From Sebaldella sp. (GTDB lineage Bacteria; Fusobacteriota; Fusobacteriia; Fusobacteriales; Leptotrichiaceae), in assembly GCA_018058425.1 (NCBI GenBank), contig JAGOZX010000013.1:1-49648 (forward strand): a stretch of 49,648 nt of DNA, written 5' to 3'. The position numbers and the translations under genes were made by a program. Shown here piece by piece: positions 9,207-18,418 of the stretch (position 1 is the first letter of the stretch; every line of letters starts with the position of its first letter). Under the pieces are notes generated by a model. It had not been told where the DNA came from, did not search any database, and saw nothing but the letters and a program-made list of their open reading frames with translations.

Positions 9207-10070
9207 TTATACTTCCATTGAAATTGAAAGTTTTGCTGTAAATTTGTCTTTTATTTTTTCTATTCCCTCTTTATTTATAAGTTCTCCATCAGTATCGCTA
9301 TAATCTGATAAACCATACCAAGGCTCTAAACAAACAAATGGTGCATTTGGAACACTCCAAAATGCCATGAAAGGAAACTTATCATATTCCATTTCTAAGA
9401 CTCTGCTGCTCTTAGTACATTTTATTGCTACTTTATTAGATTTTAATCCTTTAAAGATAAGAGCATCATCGTTAAATACATCTTTTCCTAATTTTATTAT
9501 ATTCTCATTATTAAGATATGCCTTTTTCTCTCTTTTTAATAAAGGCCCCTCATTTTGGAATATATCAGCAGTTTCTTTTTCATTTAATTCTAAATAGTAA
9601 TCTTCTAATTTTATGTCTTCATTTATAGGAGTTGCGAAAGCTGGATGCGCACCTATTGAAAAATATAGTTCTTTCTCATCTAAATTAATTACTTCATAGA
9701 TCATATCTAATTTTCCATTATTTATTTTATATGTTAAGTACAGTTCAAAGTTAAATGGGTACTTTGCCAAAGTATCTGGAGTAGCTTTTAAAAGAAATTT
9801 CAAAAAGTCTTCTCCTTTATCTGCTAATGTAAATTCGCTATCTCTTCCAAATCCATGTCTTGTTTCTATTGTATATTCTTTTCCTTCGAATTTATACTTA
9901 TTGTCTCTTAATGACCCTACAAATGGAAATAATATTGGAGATGATTTTCCCCAAAAATCAGCATTTCTTTCCCAAATAAATTCTACTCCATCTTTTTTCA
10001 AACTTACTAATTCTGCACCTTTTTCTAAAACTGCAAATTCAACATTTCCTTTTTTTAATTTATATTCCAT
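9207..10070 (-). CDS. Aldose 1-epimerase family protein, LacX/GalM-like
   Basis: Predicted mutarotase interconverting alpha and beta anomers of aldoses, cytosolic. 287 residues, the length of the LacX-type branch. Family patterns seen: GAELVSLKKDGVEFIWERN near the N-terminus, SPILFPFVGSL, TRHGFGRDSEF (conserved substrate-binding His), FSIGAHPAFATP (second His) and a Glu in CLEPWYGLSD near residue 250. Insertion of a sugar epimerase between dnaK and dnaJ is unusual. It has its own -10 (TATAAT, about 10100) and follows a dnaK terminator. Real substrate unknown. Confidence 0.87.
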   Translation of the reverse strand: MEYKLKKGNVEFAVLEKGAELVSLKKDGVEFIWERNADFWGKSSPILFPFVGSLRDNKYKFEGKEYTIETRHGFGRDSEFTLADKGEDFLKFLLKATPDTLAKYPFNFELYLTYKINNGKLDMIYEVINLDEKELYFSIGAHPAFATPINEDIKLEDYYLELNEKETADIFQNEGPLLKREKKAYLNNENIIKLGKDVFNDDALIFKGLKSNKVAIKCTKSSRVLEMEYDKFPFMAFWSVPNAPFVCLEPWYGLSDYSDTDGELINKEGIEKIKDKFTAKLSISMEV

Positions 10071-10162
10071 CGCACTTCTCCTATATTTTTTTATAATTAT
10101 AACACTTTATTTCTAAAATTGCATTCATTAAAATCTAAAACATTTATATTATATAATTTGTA

Positions 10163-10198
10163 AAAAATAGGAATAAGCCTTTGCCTATCCCTATTTAA
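10163..10198 (-). terminator. Terminator after dnaK
   Basis: AAATAGG/CCTATTT arms enclose a second small hairpin, and the minus strand continues in TTTT. It lies 15 bases after the dnaK stop codon and ends the hrcA-grpE-dnaK transcript, so galM-dnaJ is a separate or read-through unit. Confidence 0.75.
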
Positions 10199-10212
10199 AG
10201 GCTGTAATATTA

Positions 10213-12051
<1,839 letters not shown>

Positions 12052-12055
12052 TTAT

Positions 12056-12601
12056 TTAATTTTTTTTATTTACTTTTACCATTACTGGTCTTATTACTTT
12101 TCCTTTTAATTTATAACCTTTTTTAAATACATCTAATACTGTGTTATCATCTTTTTCTTCAATGTTTTCTACCATCATTGCTTGGTGTTCATATGGATCG
12201 TATTCTTTCCCATCAGCTTCTATTTCTTCTAAACCTTCAGTATTTAATACTTCTGCAATTCCTTTTAGTGTCATTTCCACACCTTGTATCAAAGAATCAA
12301 AGTCCTTATTTCCCTTAGATGCTTCTATTGCTCTCTCCAAATTATCCACATTATCTAATATTCTTATTATTAAATCTTCAGCGGCATATTTTTTCATCTC
12401 TTGAAGTTCGTTATCTTTTCTTTTTGAATAATTTTGAAAATCAGCAAGCTTTCTTGTATAAGCTGACTTCCATTCCTCAAGTTCTTTTTCCAATTTATCT
12501 ACTTTCACTGTAACATCATCTTCAATTGTTTCATTAACTGTATTCTCAATATTTTCAGCTGCTTCACTCTTTAGATGTTCTTCATTTTTATCTTTTTTCA
12601 T
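12056..12601 (-). CDS. grpE: Nucleotide exchange factor GrpE
   Basis: Dimeric exchange factor that releases ADP from DnaK. 181 residues: an acidic disordered N-terminus (1-~35), a long coiled coil (about 35-110, VDKLEKELEEWKSAYTRKLA) and the beta-wing domain with the family signature GVEMTLKGIAEVLNTEGLEEI and DPYEHQAMMVE. Short gaps on both sides place it in the hrcA-grpE-dnaK operon. Confidence 0.96.
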   Translation of the reverse strand: MKKDKNEEHLKSEAAENIENTVNETIEDDVTVKVDKLEKELEEWKSAYTRKLADFQNYSKRKDNELQEMKKYAAEDLIIRILDNVDNLERAIEASKGNKDFDSLIQGVEMTLKGIAEVLNTEGLEEIEADGKEYDPYEHQAMMVENIEEKDDNTVLDVFKKGYKLKGKVIRPVMVKVNKKN

Positions 12602-12613
12602 TTCCAGCTCCTT

Positions 12614-13627
12614 TTATTCTATTTTTTTCATTAATTTTTTTACTTCATCAGATACATAATCCACTAAACTCACTGTTTTGGAATACTCCATTCTTTTAGG
12701 CCCTATCACTCCTATTACTCCTTTTGCATCTCCTATAGTATAAATAGAAAATACAAAACTGAAATCTTCTAAGTCCTTTTTATTAAAGTCTTCTCCAAAT
12801 ACAATGTGAACTTCTCCATCTTCATACATTTCAGTTTCAATTAATTTTATAAAAATAGATTTCAAGTATTCCGGTTTATTTAGTAATTTTGCTCTATCTA
12901 TTACTTTTTCTACATTTGTAGCATTGCTTTCCAATAAATTTGATACTCCATCAAAGAAAATTTTATTTTCAGAAATATCATTACTTTTACTTTCAATTCT
13001 AACTTGCTCAAACTTATTTAGTCTTTGTAACATTTTTTCTAAATCAGACATAGTTATTTGTACACCATGCTTTTTTATTAACTGATTTAATATAACATTA
13101 GAATCTCTTACTTCACTTTCAGAAACAGGATTATCCATATAAAGATTTATCGTTTTTATAAAAGAATTATTCATAACAACCACTGCTAAAATCATGTGAT
13201 CATTAATGTGTACTAATTCTACTTTTTTTATGCTTTCCTGCCTTATAAAAGGTTCAACCACTATTCCAGCATATGAAGTTATTTTTGATAATAACTTTGA
13301 AGTTTCTTCTAAAATATTATCTATTTGATTTATTTTATTTTTATATACCTCTTCAATACGTTTTTTTTCATTTAGTGATATTTTTCTGATCTTTATTAAT
13401 TCCTCAACGTATATTTTATAGCCGCTGTTTGTAGGAATTCTGCCAGATGAAGTATGCATTTTTTCTATTAAGCCCTGATCTTCTAAATCTGCCATTACAT
13501 TCCTAATAGTTGCCGAAGATACTCCTATATTATATTTTTTTTCTAATGTACGAGATCCTACACTCTCACCATGATCTAAATAATGGCTTATAATAGCAGT
13601 TAAAATCACTCTTTCTCTATCAGTCAT
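12614..13627 (-). CDS. hrcA: Heat-inducible transcription repressor HrcA
   Basis: Represses heat-shock operons by binding CIRCE. GroEL normally keeps it active. 337 residues from the preferred start. N-terminal winged helix (about 1-75; RERVILTAIISHYLDHGESV, SSATIRNVMADLEDQGLIEK, SSGRIPT) and the C-terminal GAF-like dimer domain (VGPKRMEYSKTVSLVDYVS). The longest frame starts at 13663, but that ATG is inside the CIRCE operator. The ATG at 13627 (MTDRERV), six bases from AAGGGAAGGTGC, is the credible start. It heads the grpE-dnaK operon and is autoregulated through CIRCE. Confidence 0.96.
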   Translation of the reverse strand: MTDRERVILTAIISHYLDHGESVGSRTLEKKYNIGVSSATIRNVMADLEDQGLIEKMHTSSGRIPTNSGYKIYVEELIKIRKISLNEKKRIEEVYKNKINQIDNILEETSKLLSKITSYAGIVVEPFIRQESIKKVELVHINDHMILAVVVMNNSFIKTINLYMDNPVSESEVRDSNVILNQLIKKHGVQITMSDLEKMLQRLNKFEQVRIESKSNDISENKIFFDGVSNLLESNATNVEKVIDRAKLLNKPEYLKSIFIKLIETEMYEDGEVHIVFGEDFNKKDLEDFSFVFSIYTIGDAKGVIGVIGPKRMEYSKTVSLVDYVSDEVKKLMKKIE

Positions 13628-13646
13628 TTGTAAGCACCTTCCCTTA

Positions 13647-13673
13647 CTAGCACTCGTCGTCATAGAGTGCTAA
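13647..13673 (-). promoter_or_regulatory. CIRCE operator (HrcA binding site)
   Basis: CTAGCACTC, nine bases, GAGTGCTAA: one mismatch from the consensus TTAGCACTC-N9-GAGTGCTAA. It lies between the promoter and the hrcA start, in the 5' untranslated region, the classic arrangement for HrcA autorepression of hrcA-grpE-dnaK. Confidence 0.95.
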
Positions 13674-13681
13674 CTAAACAT

Positions 13682-13710
13682 AATTTACTACATTTTTCTG
13701 ATTTTGTCAA
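13682..13710 (-). promoter_or_regulatory. Housekeeping sigma promoter of hrcA-grpE-dnaK
   Basis: TTGACA (13705-13710), 17 bases, TAAATT (13682-13687) with an upstream TG-like context. The CIRCE begins just downstream, so HrcA would overlap the initially transcribed region. Confidence 0.8.
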
Positions 13711-13821
13711 CTGTTTTTTTGAAAAAAATGAAATTTTTTTTAGATATTATTTTGAAAACATTGAAAATATTAGCCTTCCATTATTTCTTACATTTTAATG
13801 TTTTTAGAATTTTTTTATAAA

Positions 13822-13873
13822 ATAAAAAATTAGCTGTGACCAATTTTTAAATATCATTGATTATAGCTAATTT
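13822..13873 (-). terminator. Terminator of the small exported protein gene
   Basis: AAATTAGCT/AGCTAATTT arms, with the minus strand continuing TTTTTATTTT. It sits 33 bases after the stop codon of the gene at 13906 and upstream of the hrcA promoter. The stretch 13711-13821 otherwise holds only AT-rich sequence. Confidence 0.7.
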
Positions 13874-13905
13874 ATATCTTTTTTCAGTTTATAGTTTTCA
13901 GTTTT

Positions 13906-14421
13906 TTAAGGTCCTCCAAATATTTTTACAAGTTTAAGTGTATTATTTTCAAAAATAAAATTATAACTGTTAAACCCTGGAAATTCTGGATCATCATAAG
14001 AAACAAATACAATAAATACCTTGTCACCTGATTCAAATCCCCATTGTTCTTTTATTTCTTCGTTCATAAAACTTGCAGTTATTGAAACATCTCCTTTTTT
14101 ATAGTCCTTTACTGTATTATTTTTTAGATTTACTTCAGGTAATGTTACATCTTTTACCCATTCAAGAAAATCTTTTTTGTTTGTAACAATTTCTTTTTGA
14201 GTCACAGTTCCATTGTTATCTGTATAAAAACCATCTTCAGCGCTGTAACCCATTAATGGATATTTTATCATCTTATTTAAAGTGTTTATATCCTTTGCTT
14301 TAACAGCTTTTTGAAACTCTACAAATTGAGTTAATATAGTATTTTTTTCTTTTTCACTATACTCATTACTAAATGCAAATGCTCCAATAAATAACAATAA
14401 TAAAAATATAATCTTTTTCAT
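13906..14421 (-). CDS. Small exported protein, unknown function
   Basis: 171 residues from the preferred start. MKKIIFLLLLFIGAFAFSNE is a signal peptide with an AFS-N type cleavage region. The mature part starts with a helix (EKEKNTILTQFVEFQKAVKA) and has a mixed alpha/beta appearance with FPGFNSYNFIFENNTLKLVKI near the end. The helix followed by a beta domain recalls NTF2-like fold proteins, but this is only an impression. The longest frame begins at 14478, inside the promoter. The ATG at 14421 with GGGAG eight bases upstream is the credible start. It is monocistronic, with its own promoter and terminator. Confidence 0.75.
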   Translation of the reverse strand: MKKIIFLLLLFIGAFAFSNEYSEKEKNTILTQFVEFQKAVKAKDINTLNKMIKYPLMGYSAEDGFYTDNNGTVTQKEIVTNKKDFLEWVKDVTLPEVNLKNNTVKDYKKGDVSITASFMNEEIKEQWGFESGDKVFIVFVSYDDPEFPGFNSYNFIFENNTLKLVKIFGGP

Positions 14422-14449
14422 AATCACACTCCCAACTATAGTTTTTTTC

Positions 14450-14478
14450 ATTATAGTCCTACAATTATAAAAAGTCAA
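14450..14478 (-). promoter_or_regulatory. Consensus promoter for the small exported protein
   Basis: TTGACT (14473-14478), 17 bases, TATAAT (14450-14455). A 10-bp palindrome AACTATAGTT follows near 14434-14443, between the promoter and the start codon, and could be an operator. Confidence 0.8.
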
Positions 14479-14526
14479 TAAAAAAAGGAAGATTCATAGT
14501 AAGTATTTCTCACTCTCTCCCTTTAC

Positions 14527-14564
14527 AAAAACTTTGTGCTTAAAATTTTAAGTCTTAAAGTTTT
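14527..14564 (-). terminator. Terminator after prfH
   Basis: Outer arms AAAACTTT/AAAGTTTT enclose a perfect 14-bp palindrome CTTAAAATTTTAAG (14539-14552). The minus strand continues in TTTTTGT. The structure overlaps the last codons of prfH. Confidence 0.55.
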
Positions 14565-15172
14565 TTAAATTTATTACCTTCAAAAATTTTATCTGGATTT
14601 CCTCTTTCTATTTCACTTTTAGATTCCCAAACTTCCATTTTTTTATTTTGTTCCGCTTTTCTATTTAATTCTACTAATTTATTTGATATTTTCTTAATTC
14701 CAATTTTTTTATTAGAATATTGTGTTCTTTCTTCTCTTGAAACTACTGTAATTCCTGTAGGAATATGTTTTATCCTAACTGCGGTCTCCACCTTATTTAC
14801 ATTTTGACCGCCATTTCCAGAACTTCTCATCTTCTCTATTACTAAATCTTTTTTATCTAATTTATATTCAAAATCAGTAATATCTTCCAAAATTTCAGCC
14901 TTTATATACCAATTTTTTCTCTTACTTTCTTTTCTATCTTCACTTTTATTTATCCATAAAATCGTTCCACTATACTCTTTTAATTCCTTAAAATCAGCAA
15001 CTATATCTAAAATAACAGATTTACACATCTTTTTACTAAGATTCTCTTCATCATTTAAAACCTTATATTCAATTCCTTTATTCCTAAATTCTTTTTTCAA
15101 ATATAAAAAATATTTATAAACTGCTCTTTCGCATTCTACAGGCCCTTTGCCTGAACTTATAATAAATAGCAT
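14555..15172 (-). CDS. prfH: Peptide chain release factor homolog PrfH
   Basis: PrfH is a short class-I release factor homolog. With its RtcB partner it has been linked to recovery of ribosomes damaged in the decoding centre. 205 residues, the family length, far shorter than RF1/RF2. The peptidyl-hydrolysis loop GGQ is at residues 121-123 in MRSSGNGGQNVNKVETAV, followed by VRIKHIPTGITV. The stop-codon-reading domain of RF1/RF2 is absent. The gene starts two bases after the rtcB stop, with AAGAGGTAAAC as ribosome binding site, so the two are translationally linked. The C-terminal basic tail (KIFEGNKFKKL) is normal for release-factor relatives. Confidence 0.93.
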   Translation of the reverse strand: MLFIISSGKGPVECERAVYKYFLYLKKEFRNKGIEYKVLNDEENLSKKMCKSVILDIVADFKELKEYSGTILWINKSEDRKESKRKNWYIKAEILEDITDFEYKLDKKDLVIEKMRSSGNGGQNVNKVETAVRIKHIPTGITVVSREERTQYSNKKIGIKKISNKLVELNRKAEQNKKMEVWESKSEIERGNPDKIFEGNKFKKL

Positions 15173-15174
15173 GT

Positions 15175-16254
15175 TTACCTCTTAAATGTAATAAGAGGTT
15201 TTAAGCTTGCTACTACTTCTATCATATTATGTGATACTAAGTCCTCTATTACTTTTTCTATATTTTTATATGCTTCTTTAGCTTCTTCAAATAACACTTT
15301 TTTTTCTGTGTAGATAAGTCTTTGATTTATTTGAAGAATATTATCTTTAGTAAATAAATGCATCATTCTTTCTTTCGCACCACTACGTTTCCATTTTCTA
15401 CCTGCACCATGTGAAATAGAATAACAAAAATCCTTAATTTCTTTATTTGGTTTTACTATATAAGAACAAGTATCTCTTGTTCCTGCTATTAAGACTAATC
15501 CTTCATTAGAAGGAGCAGCACCCTTTCTATGAATATAATATTTTTGTCCGTCTTCTATTTTTTCTTTTATCTCATTATGTGAGCTGTCTAAAATACTTTC
15601 TGGCTTATTTTTCCCCAAAGCTTTTAATAATTTTTCAGCTATTAGCTCTCTATTAATCTGTGCAAACTTCACGGCTTTATTATGTGAATTCATATAATTT
15701 TCAAATTCTTCTGTTCCTATCATTAAAGGTAGGTCATTATATTTTTTCTGATAATTTCCTATTATTTCTTGTCCATAAATTCTTGAACCACTATGAACCA
15801 TAAGCATCAAATTATCTTTTGTTATACCTATATTAGAAATTTCTTCTTTCATATATATTTTTTCAATAACCTGAAACTCTGCAAAATGGTTTCTTGAACC
15901 TATTGTTCCTAATTTTTCTAAGTAAGGAAAATCATAAATTGATGTGTCTATGTCTATTTCTTCTAAATATCTAATCTTATTCAATTTCTTGTAAAAATTA
16001 TCTAAGCTAAATTTTTTCATTTTTATTCTAGTATCAAATAAAGCAATTCCACAACCAATATCTGATCCAATAAGATTTGGATAAATTTTATCTTTAAGCA
16101 TATAAGCTGCTCCTACCGGTGTTCTTCCTACATGTAAATCGGGCAGTCCTGCTATCCTAAACATACCATCTAATTCTTCATACTTTTTTAGCTGTTCTAC
16201 AGCTTCACTTTCTATCCATGATTTTTCATTTTTTACTATTTTTAACAAAATCAT
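15175..16254 (-). CDS. rtcB: RNA-splicing ligase RtcB, PrfH-associated (RtcB2) type
   Basis: GTP- and Mn-dependent ligase joining RNA 2',3'-cyclic phosphate (or 3'-phosphate) ends to 5'-OH ends. About 359 residues, the short RtcB branch that pairs with prfH. Motifs: PDLHVGRTPVG (His 41), metal-binding SDIGCGIALF (Asp 65, Cys 68), MVHSGSRIYG (His 154), KFAQINRELI, and SISHGAGRKWKRSG with the guanylylated His at about 282. The longest frame starts at 16284. The AAAAAGGAG site favours ATG 16254 (short spacing) or TTG 16248. An in-frame leader ORF ends just upstream (16303-16338). It forms a two-gene operon with prfH. Confidence 0.93.
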   Translation of the reverse strand: MILLKIVKNEKSWIESEAVEQLKKYEELDGMFRIAGLPDLHVGRTPVGAAYMLKDKIYPNLIGSDIGCGIALFDTRIKMKKFSLDNFYKKLNKIRYLEEIDIDTSIYDFPYLEKLGTIGSRNHFAEFQVIEKIYMKEEISNIGITKDNLMLMVHSGSRIYGQEIIGNYQKKYNDLPLMIGTEEFENYMNSHNKAVKFAQINRELIAEKLLKALGKNKPESILDSSHNEIKEKIEDGQKYYIHRKGAAPSNEGLVLIAGTRDTCSYIVKPNKEIKDFCYSISHGAGRKWKRSGAKERMMHLFTKDNILQINQRLIYTEKKVLFEEAKEAYKNIEKVIEDLVSHNMIEVVASLKPLITFKR

Positions 16255-16302
16255 TCTCTCCTTTTTTCTTTCTTTTATTATCATCGAGAGAACCCCTTTT
16301 TT

Positions 16303-16338
16303 TTATCCTCTCAAACCTCTTTTATTTAATATTGTCAT
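16303..16338 (-). CDS. Putative 11-residue leader peptide of rtcB-prfH
   Basis: Short ORF MTILNKRGLRG, then TAA, with an AAGGAG ribosome binding site ten bases before its ATG. It is in the same frame as the longest rtcB frame (ATG 16284), separated by that single TAA, eight A residues shared with the stop, and GGGG. A hairpin GAGAGGA/TTCTCTC (about 16285-16310) forms over the stop codon and poly-A. No stop occurs in this frame between the TAA and rtcB. Translation is inferred from the ribosome binding site only. It could regulate rtcB by attenuation, coupling or readthrough. Confidence 0.5.
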   Translation of the reverse strand: MTILNKRGLRG

Positions 16339-16374
16339 ATTTATATCACTCCTTTTCATTTATATATTAAAAAT

Positions 16375-16404
16375 ATTCTATCATACCTTTTATATATAAA
16401 TCAA
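16375..16404 (-). promoter_or_regulatory. Candidate promoter of rtcB-prfH
   Basis: TTGATT (16399-16404), 18 bases, TAGAAT (16375-16380) with a TG upstream of the -10. No sigma-54 (GG-N10-GC) element of the kind found before enterobacterial rtcBA was seen. Confidence 0.55.
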
Positions 16405-16494
16405 TGAAAATAATCTTTTTTATGAATAAAACTATTTAAATAATTTCTATACCAAAAGTAATCTTATTATTCACACAAAATTTTTATAAATTAA

Positions 16495-16542
16495 AAAGCC
16501 TCAAAAACAATACCTTTAACTACAGTATTATTTTTGAAGCTC
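16495..16542 (-). terminator. Terminator of the membrane-anchored protein gene
   Basis: Long stem: AGCCTCAAAAA and AATAC pair with GTATT and TTTTTGAAGCT around a short loop. The minus strand continues TTTTTAA. It lies 27 bases after the stop codon at 16569. Confidence 0.8.
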
Positions 16543-16568
16543 ATATTTTATACAATATTTTAAATTTT

Positions 16569-17093
16569 CTAATATCCAAGATCCTCTTCGCTAAATAAGT
16601 AAAATTTTGTACTTTCTATCCACTGAGCTGTGAATACAGCATAATTTCCAACTTTATAAGAATAATATCCATCATCATTTCCAATATAAACCCTATATTT
16701 TACATCAGCACATGAAATCATTCCTCCTTGAGCTTTTTGATCCACATTACTTGGAATTTTCTTTTCTTTTCCAGTTATCTGACATTCTACTGTTTCATAT
16801 TTATTAGGAGCTTTTGTAGTATAACCATTATATGCTTCATCAGCTGTTATCATCGAAGCTTTTTTGGCAGCAGCTTTCTTTTCCGCATCTGCTTTCTCTT
16901 CCACCTTTGTTTGCTCTTCCTTAGTTTTTTCATTAATTTTATCTTCTATTGTCTTTTCTAGTTCTTCCTTTTCTTGCTGTTTTGCTATTTCTTTTTTCAT
17001 ATTTGAACCAGACATGTAAGAACCTATTCCCACTCCTGCCAAACCAACAGCTACCACAATAAGAATTGCAACCAATATCATTTTCTTATCCAT
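16569..17093 (-). CDS. Membrane-anchored coiled-coil protein, unknown function
   Basis: 174 residues. One N-terminal membrane segment (about 5-25, MILVAILIVVAVGLAGVGIG) with a GSYMSGS turn, then a highly charged helix (about 32-80, rich in Lys and Glu) that should form a coiled coil, then a small C-terminal domain with two cysteines (ETVECQITGKEKK and GGMISCADVKY) and many aromatics (YRVYIGNDDGYYSYKVG, TAQWIESTKFYLF). The Cys pair may form a disulfide outside the membrane. It has its own promoter and terminator. I do not recognise the family. Confidence 0.7.
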   Translation of the reverse strand: MDKKMILVAILIVVAVGLAGVGIGSYMSGSNMKKEIAKQQEKEELEKTIEDKINEKTKEEQTKVEEKADAEKKAAAKKASMITADEAYNGYTTKAPNKYETVECQITGKEKKIPSNVDQKAQGGMISCADVKYRVYIGNDDGYYSYKVGNYAVFTAQWIESTKFYLFSEEDLGY

Positions 17094-17126
17094 GCAACTA
17101 CCCTTTCTTTGTTTACATGATAATAT

Positions 17127-17155
17127 AATATATCATAGTGAACCTATTTTTTCAA
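17127..17155 (-). promoter_or_regulatory. Promoter of the membrane-anchored protein gene
   Basis: TTGAAA (17150-17155), 17 bases, TATATT (17127-17132), with a transcription start about 27 bases before the ATG at 17093. Confidence 0.7.
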
Positions 17156-17195
17156 TAATAAAATTAAATAAAAAGGACAAAAAATAATCTCCCCT

Positions 17196-17492
17196 TTATA
17201 GATTATTTTCTGCCCATATTTGAATTTCAAGCATTGACTTTTCCAGTGCCTTCCCTTTTTGGGTCAGCTCATATTCCACTTTAACTGGAATCCTAGCGTA
17301 AACATTTCTTTTTATTAAGTCTAAGCTTTCTAACTCCCTTAATCTTTCAGTCAAAACTCTGTCACTAAGCTCAGGTATATTTCTTCTTATGTCTGTAAAT
17401 CTTTTTGGATCTTCAATCAAAGACCACAGTACCAAACCATTCCATTTTTTTCCTAAAATCTCAAAAGCATTTTGAAACTTTACTGCAATCAC
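17196..17492 (-). CDS. HxlR-type winged-helix transcriptional regulator
   Basis: 98 residues, one HxlR/DUF24 winged helix. Signature parts: ILGKKWNGLVLWSLIEDPKRF, RNIPELSDRVLTERLRELES (recognition helix) and VKVEYELTQKGKALEKSM (wing). Many HxlR members sense oxidants or aldehydes through an N-terminal Cys just before the GGKW motif. This protein contains no cysteine at all, so it must sense something else or act through a partner. Start is GTG with GGGGGTGG upstream. It has its own promoter and no obvious divergent target, so the regulated gene is unknown. Confidence 0.88.
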   Translation of the reverse strand: MIAVKFQNAFEILGKKWNGLVLWSLIEDPKRFTDIRRNIPELSDRVLTERLRELESLDLIKRNVYARIPVKVEYELTQKGKALEKSMLEIQIWAENNL

Positions 17493-17526
17493 AAATCCAC
17501 CCCCGCTCTTCCCCTTACTCCACTAT

Positions 17527-17555
17527 ATTGTATATTTTTGTGAACGAAATGTAAA
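17527..17555 (-). promoter_or_regulatory. Promoter of the HxlR-type regulator
   Basis: TTTACA (17550-17555), 17 bases, TACAAT (17527-17532). The nearby sequence ATACTGTAT (about 17568-17576) is a short palindrome and a possible autoregulatory site. Confidence 0.7.
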
Positions 17556-17653
17556 TGCCATAGATACAGTATAAATTTGTGTTTTATATGTATGATTTTC
17601 TATTTTACACCTAACAAATAATAAGTTAATTATTATTAAGAATCAAAATAAAA

Positions 17654-17686
17654 AAAAGACTCTTTATTTTCGTTAAAAAGTCTTCT
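17654..17686 (-). terminator. Terminator of the small membrane protein gene
   Basis: AAAAGACT/AGTCTTCTT arms with a 17-base loop. The minus strand continues in a run of eight T. Located 42 bases after the stop codon at 17728. Confidence 0.75.
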
Positions 17687-17727
17687 TTTATACATAAAAA
17701 ATATTTCTTTATATAGGATAATTACAA

Positions 17728-18147
17728 TTATTTGTGTATTATTGCGTCTCTTAAATTTTCCATTGACTGCATTCTTTTTTTTCTAATTACTCTTCCCATA
17801 TAACCAGGCTCGTCATAAGCAATTTCTGTTGAAACTATAAAGTAGTTTACGAACATCCATCCTTTTATATCTACATTTTCACCTATTTTTTCTACTTGAA
17901 TATAACAAGGTGCTGAAATAATATTCTTCCCCTTTTGATATAATCTTTCATTATCATTCTCTGATCTTTTTGTAAACCCTTCTCTAACTGCCCATTCATC
18001 GGTAATTTCCCATAAGTTATCATTACTGCTTACAGTCATTAATGTTTCTTTTTTATATCTTTTTTTAGCATATAAAACCATTACTGCCATTATTAAAAAG
18101 AACAGTACCATATATGACAGTGCAAAACTTAAAATATAACTATCCAT
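17728..18147 (-). CDS. Small membrane protein, unknown function
   Basis: 139 residues from the preferred start. One membrane segment at the N-terminus (about 3-26, YILSFALSYMVLFFLIMAVM) ending in the basic stretch YAKKRYKKE, then a cytosolic domain of about 110 residues with WEITDEWAVREGFTKRSEN and NIISAPCYIQVEKIGENV. The longest frame starts at 18198, but the perfect AAGGAGGAAATA site puts the start at 18147 (MDSYIL). The family is not recognised. It has its own promoter and terminator and is divergent from the putative SOS-regulated gene. Confidence 0.7.
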   Translation of the reverse strand: MDSYILSFALSYMVLFFLIMAVMVLYAKKRYKKETLMTVSSNDNLWEITDEWAVREGFTKRSENDNERLYQKGKNIISAPCYIQVEKIGENVDIKGWMFVNYFIVSTEIAYDEPGYMGRVIRKKRMQSMENLRDAIIHK

Positions 18148-18188
18148 TATTTCCTCCTTAAATATTACATGTAAAAACTTGTAGCAAT

Positions 18189-18217
18189 ATTTTATCATTC
18201 ATATTAACTTTTTACAA
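18189..18217 (-). promoter_or_regulatory. Promoter of the small membrane protein gene
   Basis: TTGTAA (18212-18217), 17 bases, TAAAAT (18189-18194), about 35 bases before the start codon. Confidence 0.65.
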
Positions 18218-18320
18218 TTAATAAATAAATTTTATAAAATAAAAACACTAAAGTTATAGGTCTATTTTAGGCTTTTTTCCACTCTTATAAAGTTTATGTA
18301 AATCAAAATATATTTATCAT

Positions 18321-18349
18321 TTGACATTTATAGTTCAAAGTCGTACAAT
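18321..18349 (+). promoter_or_regulatory. Consensus promoter of the repeat-protein gene
   Basis: TTGACA (18321-18326), 17 bases, TACAAT (18344-18349). Predicted start near 18356. One of the strongest promoters in the window, which implies that something must hold it off. Confidence 0.85.
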
Positions 18350-18362
18350 AGGGTGAATTTAG

Positions 18363-18376
18363 AGAACATATGTTCT
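18363..18376 (+). promoter_or_regulatory. Putative LexA/DinR (SOS) box
   Basis: AGAACATATGTTCT, a perfect 14-bp palindrome whose core GAACATATGTTC matches the Bacillus-type LexA consensus GAAC-N4-GTTC. It starts about seven bases after the predicted transcription start, so a bound repressor would block the consensus promoter just upstream. Whether this organism has LexA with that specificity is not shown in the window. Confidence 0.6.
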
Positions 18377-18418
18377 TAAAATTACTAAATTCTTAAAGAA
18401 GGAATGAAGGTCTAAATT

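Noticed and set aside
13628..13663. Longer N-terminus for HrcA starting at 13663
   Set aside because: That ATG lies inside the CIRCE operator. The ribosome binding site and family N-terminus support 13627.
16285..16320. prfB-style programmed +1 frameshift before rtcB
   Set aside because: The leader ORF and the rtcB frame are in the same phase, so a frameshift is not needed to join them. No CTT-TGA type site occurs. Only readthrough or re-initiation would make sense.
16375..16404. Sigma-54/RtcR-type control of rtcB as in enterobacteria
   Set aside because: No GG-N10-GC element and no RtcR-like gene in the neighbourhood. An ordinary -35/-10 pair is present instead.
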